From the NCBI GenBank assembly GCA_016208165.1, contig JACQYL010000094.1, forward strand, positions 1 through 38,642: 38,642 nucleotides of DNA, given 5' to 3'. This document shows, in pieces, positions 34,695 through 38,642 of this stretch; the first letter of the stretch is position 1, and each line of letters starts with the position of its first letter. Source of the stretch: Deltaproteobacteria bacterium. GTDB lineage: Bacteria; Desulfobacterota; Desulfarculia; JACQYL01. A program made the translations under genes and the position numbers. Under the pieces are notes generated by a model, which worked only from the letters and a program-made list of their open reading frames with translations, did not search any database and had not been told where the DNA came from.

Positions 34695-35870
34695 CTATTT
34701 TCGTTCGACGATAAGGGCGATGCCCTGCCCGCCGCCGACACACATGGTGGCCAGCCCGGTAGTCAAGTCCCGGGCCTTCATTTCGTAAAGCAATTTGATA
34801 AGGATCACGCCCCCGCTGGCGGACACGGGGTGACCCAAGGCAATGGCTCCGCCGTTCACATTGACCTTGTTCTGATCCAAGCCTAGTTCGCGGATACAAG
34901 CCAAAGACTGCGACGCGAAGGCTTCGTTCAATTCTATGAGATCGATGTCCCCCACGGTCATACCCGCCTTGTCCAAGGCGCCTCTCGTTGCCGGAATGGG
35001 TCCGATGCCCATGAGGGATGGTTCGACACCGACCGAATAGTAGGCCCGGATGCGGGCCAGAGGCTCTATGCCCAAGCTGTGGGCCCTTTCCCGCGTCATG
35101 ATCACCAGGGCGGCCGCGCCGTCGTTCATGCCGCTCGAATTACCCGCCGTGACGCTTCCCCCCTCTCGGAATGCGGGCTTTAGCTTGGCCAAGGCTTGGG
35201 CGGTCGTGCCGAATCGGGGATGCTCATCCGTATCGAAATTGACGAAATCGCCGTTCTTCCGAGGGATCGGCACCGGCACGATCTGTTCTTTAAACCGGCC
35301 TCCTTTGATAGCGGCCTCTGCACGCTGCTGACTCTGGAGTGCGAACGCGTCCTGATCTTCTCGGCTGATATCGAATTCCTCGGCCACGTTTTCAGCCGTT
35401 TCCCCCATGGTGTCTCCACTCAGGGGATCGAAGAGGATGAGTTGATCCTGGAGCTGACCATGACCTAAGCGATAGCCCCAGCGGGCCCCTTTGAGAAGAT
35501 ACGCCGCATTGCTCATGGACTCCATGCCGCCGGCAAGAATGATCTCCGCATCTCCCGCCGAGATCACCTGGCACGCCAACGTGACGGACTTGAGGCTGCC
35601 TCCGCATGCTTTCGAGATGGTGAATTGAGGCGTTTCCAGAGGGATCCCGGCCTTGACTGCGACGACCCGAGCGGAGTTGATCGGCAGATCGCCTGTACGG
35701 TAACCCGAGGCGTAAATGGTCTCCTGGATGTCCTCACCCGAGAGCCCGGTTCGCGAAATCACCTCTCTGATGGGAATGGGTCCCAATTCAATGTCGCTCA
35801 AAACCTTCAACGCGCCCCCGAACTTCCCGATTGCAGTCCGCACGGCGTTGGCGATGACGATCTCGCCCAT
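34695..35870 (-). CDS. acetyl-CoA C-acetyltransferase / thiolase
   Basis: The 391-residue protein is a full-length degradative thiolase. It opens with [15 protein letters not shown], has the nucleophile Cys in [15 protein letters not shown] (about residue 88), NEAFASQ (about 316), the His in [14 protein letters not shown] (about 347), and the second Cys in [11 protein letters not shown] (about 377). It cleaves 3-oxoacyl-CoA, or acetoacetyl-CoA, with CoA to acetyl-CoA, the last step of the route from crotonyl-CoA. The start ATG 35870 follows AAGGAG; a longer upstream frame is not supported. It lies between the ThDP enzyme and the acyl-CoA dehydrogenase, likely one transcript. Confidence 0.92.
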   Translation of the reverse strand: MGEIVIANAVRTAIGKFGGALKVLSDIELGPIPIREVISRTGLSGEDIQETIYASGYRTGDLPINSARVVAVKAGIPLETPQFTISKACGGSLKSVTLACQVISAGDAEIILAGGMESMSNAAYLLKGARWGYRLGHGQLQDQLILFDPLSGDTMGETAENVAEEFDISREDQDAFALQSQQRAEAAIKGGRFKEQIVPVPIPRKNGDFVNFDTDEHPRFGTTAQALAKLKPAFREGGSVTAGNSSGMNDGAAALVIMTRERAHSLGIEPLARIRAYYSVGVEPSLMGIGPIPATRGALDKAGMTVGDIDLIELNEAFASQSLACIRELGLDQNKVNVNGGAIALGHPVSASGGVILIKLLYEMKARDLTTGLATMCVGGGQGIALIVERK

Positions 35871-36043
35871 GTTCACTCCTTCCTTCGAACGCTCGAAATG
35901 CTCTTCAACGACCTGCGCCCCCCATGGCCGGCGCCGCGCCGTCGCAGACTTCAAGGGATGCGCATCCCTGACGCACGCGTCAACATTGAACGGCGCAGCC
36001 GACCCGGCACCTGCGAACAACTAAGATGAATCTATACAGGAGG

Positions 36044-37975
36044 TTACTCGACACCCAATTCGAAATCTTCTTCCTGGAGGTCCCAACGGTCATAGGCTTC
36101 AGTTGTCACGCCGTGCTCCTCAAAGGGGAACGTTCCTGAGGCGAACCTGGACCGCATCTTTCTCATATACCGGGTGGTTTCATTCCAAGGAAGATGCTTC
36201 CACATAACGGCGCAAATGGGGCTGTCCAGAATAGCCTGCACCGGACGCCTGTCTACATCCACATTGATGACGGCCGTCCTGCCCTGTTCCGCCGCAGAAA
36301 AGGCTTTTTTCAGCGCGGAGCCGACTTGCTCCGGTTGAGTGACCCATTCGGTGTGGCAGCCGATGGCTTCAAACATCCGGTCGTATCGCTGGTTGGGGAT
36401 GAAATAATGCGGAAGGACGTCGCCTTTGGGGATTCCGTACCAACCGAGGTCCTTCCCGTATTGGGCATCGGAGCCGCCGATCCAGCCGTCGTTATTGTTG
36501 ACGAGATACACGATGGGCAGTTTATGCCGGACCGCCGTTTCCACATCCATTCCGGCAAGGCCCATTCCCGCATCACCCATCATGGCGAATACCATCTTCT
36601 TTTTGTCATATCCGAAAGCGGCCCCTATGGCCTGACCGACACCGTGTCCGACACCAGCCTGAGGGCCGGCGTCTATAATCTGGCCGGCGTATTTCGCCTT
36701 GATATAAGGGCTTAGAACATTGCTTCCGGTGAAAGCGTCCATGACGTAGCAGGCGTCTCCCTTGTACATCTCGTCCACGGTGTCGCAGATGACCTTGCTT
36801 AGCCAAGCCGGATGCACCGGGCTGAGATCCTTGAATTGCAGAGCTCGTCTTTCCATATGAGCGGACCTGACCTGTTCCGTTTCCCGAACTTTGTCCAACC
36901 AGCCCGATCGTCCCGGATGCGGAGCCGGTTTGTTTTTTCTGATCGTGTCGATCATAGCCTGGATGGCGGTCTTGACATTTGCCTGAACGGCAATTTCCGT
37001 AGGTATCCACGGGTGGATGTAATCGGAAGTCTCGGATATTTGAATGGCTCGCTTGATCTGAAACCGGTTGCCAAAAAAGTCAAAGAAGTCCATGCGCGCG
37101 CCCAGAATGACGAAGAGGTCCGACTCGTGTGCGGTACCGGCCGAACGCCAAATCAGGGGATCGTCTTCCGCAATGGAGCCTCTGCCGCCTCGCCGGCCCA
37201 TTACCGGAATCCGGGCCAGACGAGCCAATTCTCGCAATTCGGCCTGGCAATTGTTCCACATGATCTCGTCACCCACGTACATCACAGGCTTTTCGGAGGC
37301 AAATATCAGCTCTATGACGCGTTCCACGGACTTAGGATCAGGGTGCGAGCCGGCCATAGGCTCCTTCAGCCAGTTCTCCTTGTACAAATTGTGTTGCGGA
37401 GGATAAACGCCCGCCACCGCGTTGAGTTCGAACTCGAGCACAGAGGGTCCCTTGGGCAATTCCATGGCCTTTCGAACGGCTTTGGTAAACCAGTACTTAT
37501 AGGTTCGAGCGTCGATCACGCGTTTGGAGATTTTCACAAAGCTCTCGAAAATCTTTTCCGCGTAACATTCCTGGAGCGTGTACGCTCCGTCGCTGGTGGC
37601 TTCGTGACCGGCCAGCAACGCGAGTACGGGAGAATTGCTCAAGTGCGCCTGATGGATGGGCGACGCCAAGTTGGTGGCCCCGGGCCCCGCGGTTCCGCAG
37701 CACACTCCGATCCTGCCGGTGGTGCGTGCGTAAGCTTCCGCCGCATACCCGCCACTTTGTTCGTGCCGCATGGTAACGTGTTTGATGCCTCCTTTAATCA
37801 TGGCATCCACCCAGACCCACAGATGTCCGCCCGAAACCCCGAAGAAGATCTCGACACCCTGTTCTTTAAGCACCTCCAGGAAAACCTGTCCGGCACTCGG
37901 CGTGGTCTCCAACACGCCCTCGGGAACTCGCACATCCACCCCCTCTTTCACCACTTCTTTCGTCAGTTCCGACAT
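36044..37975 (-). CDS. thiamine diphosphate-dependent enzyme (acetolactate synthase / 2-hydroxyacyl-CoA lyase type)
   Basis: I start the 643-residue protein at ATG 37975, behind the very strong AAGGAGGTAACT site. It has the three-domain ThDP plan: an N-terminal Pyr domain with the catalytic Glu in RHEQSGGYAAEAYAR (near 70), a central domain, and a C-terminal PP domain with the cofactor motif GDAGMG ending in LVNNN. Relatives include acetolactate synthase, oxalyl-CoA decarboxylase and 2-hydroxyacyl-CoA lyase. It is about 80 residues longer than most, with an added C-terminal tail. The neighbours are all acyl-CoA enzymes, so a CoA-ester substrate is likelier than acetolactate. ThDP enzymes of this class are also implicated in acetone activation in some sulfate reducers; no partner mutase is visible here. 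Confidence 0.85.
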   Translation of the reverse strand: MSELTKEVVKEGVDVRVPEGVLETTPSAGQVFLEVLKEQGVEIFFGVSGGHLWVWVDAMIKGGIKHVTMRHEQSGGYAAEAYARTTGRIGVCCGTAGPGATNLASPIHQAHLSNSPVLALLAGHEATSDGAYTLQECYAEKIFESFVKISKRVIDARTYKYWFTKAVRKAMELPKGPSVLEFELNAVAGVYPPQHNLYKENWLKEPMAGSHPDPKSVERVIELIFASEKPVMYVGDEIMWNNCQAELRELARLARIPVMGRRGGRGSIAEDDPLIWRSAGTAHESDLFVILGARMDFFDFFGNRFQIKRAIQISETSDYIHPWIPTEIAVQANVKTAIQAMIDTIRKNKPAPHPGRSGWLDKVRETEQVRSAHMERRALQFKDLSPVHPAWLSKVICDTVDEMYKGDACYVMDAFTGSNVLSPYIKAKYAGQIIDAGPQAGVGHGVGQAIGAAFGYDKKKMVFAMMGDAGMGLAGMDVETAVRHKLPIVYLVNNNDGWIGGSDAQYGKDLGWYGIPKGDVLPHYFIPNQRYDRMFEAIGCHTEWVTQPEQVGSALKKAFSAAEQGRTAVINVDVDRRPVQAILDSPICAVMWKHLPWNETTRYMRKMRSRFASGTFPFEEHGVTTEAYDRWDLQEEDFELGVE

Positions 37976-38227
37976 AGTTACCTCCTTGGTGGTTTTTAGG
38001 TAAAAAAAGCCATGAATATAACCGAATGGGGCCAACGGTGCTCAACCGACAAATAGGTGGTTGATGATTCGGGGAAAGCCTTACAACCCCATCCACGGTG
38101 CAGATTCAACGCAGCAATCCAGCTTCCGGTCCGGTACCATCCTCCTGGGTGCGGTTGGGTGTTTTTGAAAACATTGAAACGGAGGAACCCTTCGATATTT
38201 ATACGGCGACAGTCGTTTCCTCACTTT
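37976..38227. other. intergenic gap, nothing recognised
   Basis: I see no gene between the ThDP enzyme and the acyl-CoA dehydrogenase; a promoter for the downstream unit may lie here but I cannot point to one. Confidence 0.4.
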
Positions 38228-38642
38228 TTACCCAGCCTTCAATAGCGAACGGCCCGCCACTAGGCGCATAATCTGGTTTGTTCCGGTGTATATTTGTGTA
38301 AGCTTCGCGTCGCGCATCATGCGCTCTACCGGATATTCTCTCATGTAGCCATAGCCTCCGTGCACCTGCACCGTATCCGTAGTAACCCTCATAGCCGCGT
38401 CCGAGGCGAAGAATTTGGCTAGAGCCGATAGCGTATTGGCCTGCTCCATTTTTTTCTCATCGAACAAACGAGCCGCTTCCAAGGTAAGCAGTCTGGCTGC
38501 TTCCATGTTGGCGGCCATATCGGCAATCATGAATTGGATTGGCACGAGCTCCGCAATCGGCTTGCAGAACTGGACCCTTTCCCGGGCATAACGCACAGAC
38601 TGATCGAAAGCACCTTGGCATATGCCGACCGCTTGAGCGGCG
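38228..38642 (-). CDS. acyl-CoA dehydrogenase, C-terminal part (partial, runs off window)
   Basis: The frame is open from the window edge to the stop at 38228 and gives the last 137 residues of a FAD acyl-CoA dehydrogenase. It shows RYARERVQFCKPIAELVPIQ, DTVQVHGGYGYMREYPVERM and IYTGTNQIMRLVAGRSLL. In the last motif the position of the usual short-chain catalytic Glu (EGTxxI) reads Thr-Gly-Thr (YTGTNQIM). The catalytic base may therefore lie elsewhere, as in isovaleryl- or long-chain-type enzymes, or the enzyme may act on an unusual substrate. The apparent start near 38596 is internal. It is the most upstream gene of the minus-strand run seen here. Confidence 0.88.
   Translation of the reverse strand, partial: AAQAVGICQGAFDQSVRYARERVQFCKPIAELVPIQFMIADMAANMEAARLLTLEAARLFDEKKMEQANTLSALAKFFASDAAMRVTTDTVQVHGGYGYMREYPVERMMRDAKLTQIYTGTNQIMRLVAGRSLLKAG

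Noticed and set aside
36812-37999. 395-codon plus-strand frame opposite the ThDP enzyme
   Set aside because: It is a shadow of a clearly recognised gene on the other strand; its product has no recognisable domain.

Overview
The window reads as one contig of an anaerobic deltaproteobacterium (Desulfobacterota; a sulfate reducer or syntroph). The evidence is benzoyl-CoA-pathway enzymes of the type known from strict anaerobes, a class II benzoyl-CoA-reductase/2-hydroxyacyl-CoA-dehydratase-type protein, a sodium-pump-type glutaconyl-CoA decarboxylase subunit, a selenocysteine-containing peroxiredoxin-like protein, and DUF3786, DUF3300 and SAP-type small proteins typical of that group. The assignment is by protein resemblance only; no rRNA is present.

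Layout. 1-4519 (minus): a branched-chain amino acid or aromatic-acid ABC uptake operon (livK, livH and a livM-livG fusion cut by the window edge) behind a GntR/UTRA regulator, with a strong intrinsic terminator between livK and livH. 4701-5297: a flavin reductase. 5468-8214: a RloA/RloB (AbiL-like) ATPase plus TOPRIM-like defence pair with its own AT-rich promoter, then a DUF3786 gene. 8616-9300 (minus): a 53-residue basic protein and a cold-shock protein whose leader carries a terminator-like hairpin and a segment that can pair with its Shine-Dalgarno sequence. 10070-19000: FapA/DUF342 protein, P460 cytochrome, RND-pump remnant, selenoprotein, SAP protein, inositol-phosphatase-like protein, DUF2950 and DUF3300 secreted proteins. 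19144-22554: a large secreted protein with a HExxH...E zinc-protease signature. 22555-23715: noncoding, with the 3' half of a tRNA. 23716-24861: an outer-membrane beta-barrel.

25026-38642 is a catabolic island. On the plus strand: an SDR dehydrogenase, an in-frame fusion of 6-hydroxycyclohexene-carbonyl-CoA dehydrogenase (Had) with an N-terminally truncated 6-oxocyclohexene-carbonyl-CoA hydrolase (Oah/BamA), and cyclohexadiene-carbonyl-CoA hydratase (Dch). On the minus strand, convergent with these: acyl-CoA dehydrogenase (partial), ThDP-dependent enzyme, thiolase, a glutaryl-CoA-dehydrogenase-like enzyme, a decayed 2-hydroxyacyl-CoA-dehydratase-type gene, its intact BcrB-like neighbour, glutaconyl-CoA decarboxylase alpha subunit and a hotdog thioesterase. 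Together they sketch benzoyl-CoA ring reduction, hydration/oxidation and ring opening, then glutaryl-CoA to glutaconyl-CoA to crotonyl-CoA to acetyl-CoA. Two members (Oah and the second dehydratase subunit) are damaged here, so the cluster is either decaying, served by other copies elsewhere, or misassembled at these points.

The most noteworthy items are the Had-Oah fusion, the in-frame UGA (selenocysteine) peroxiredoxin-like gene with a SECIS-like hairpin, the cold-shock leader architecture, the decayed reductase subunit, the defence pair and the orphan zinc protease.
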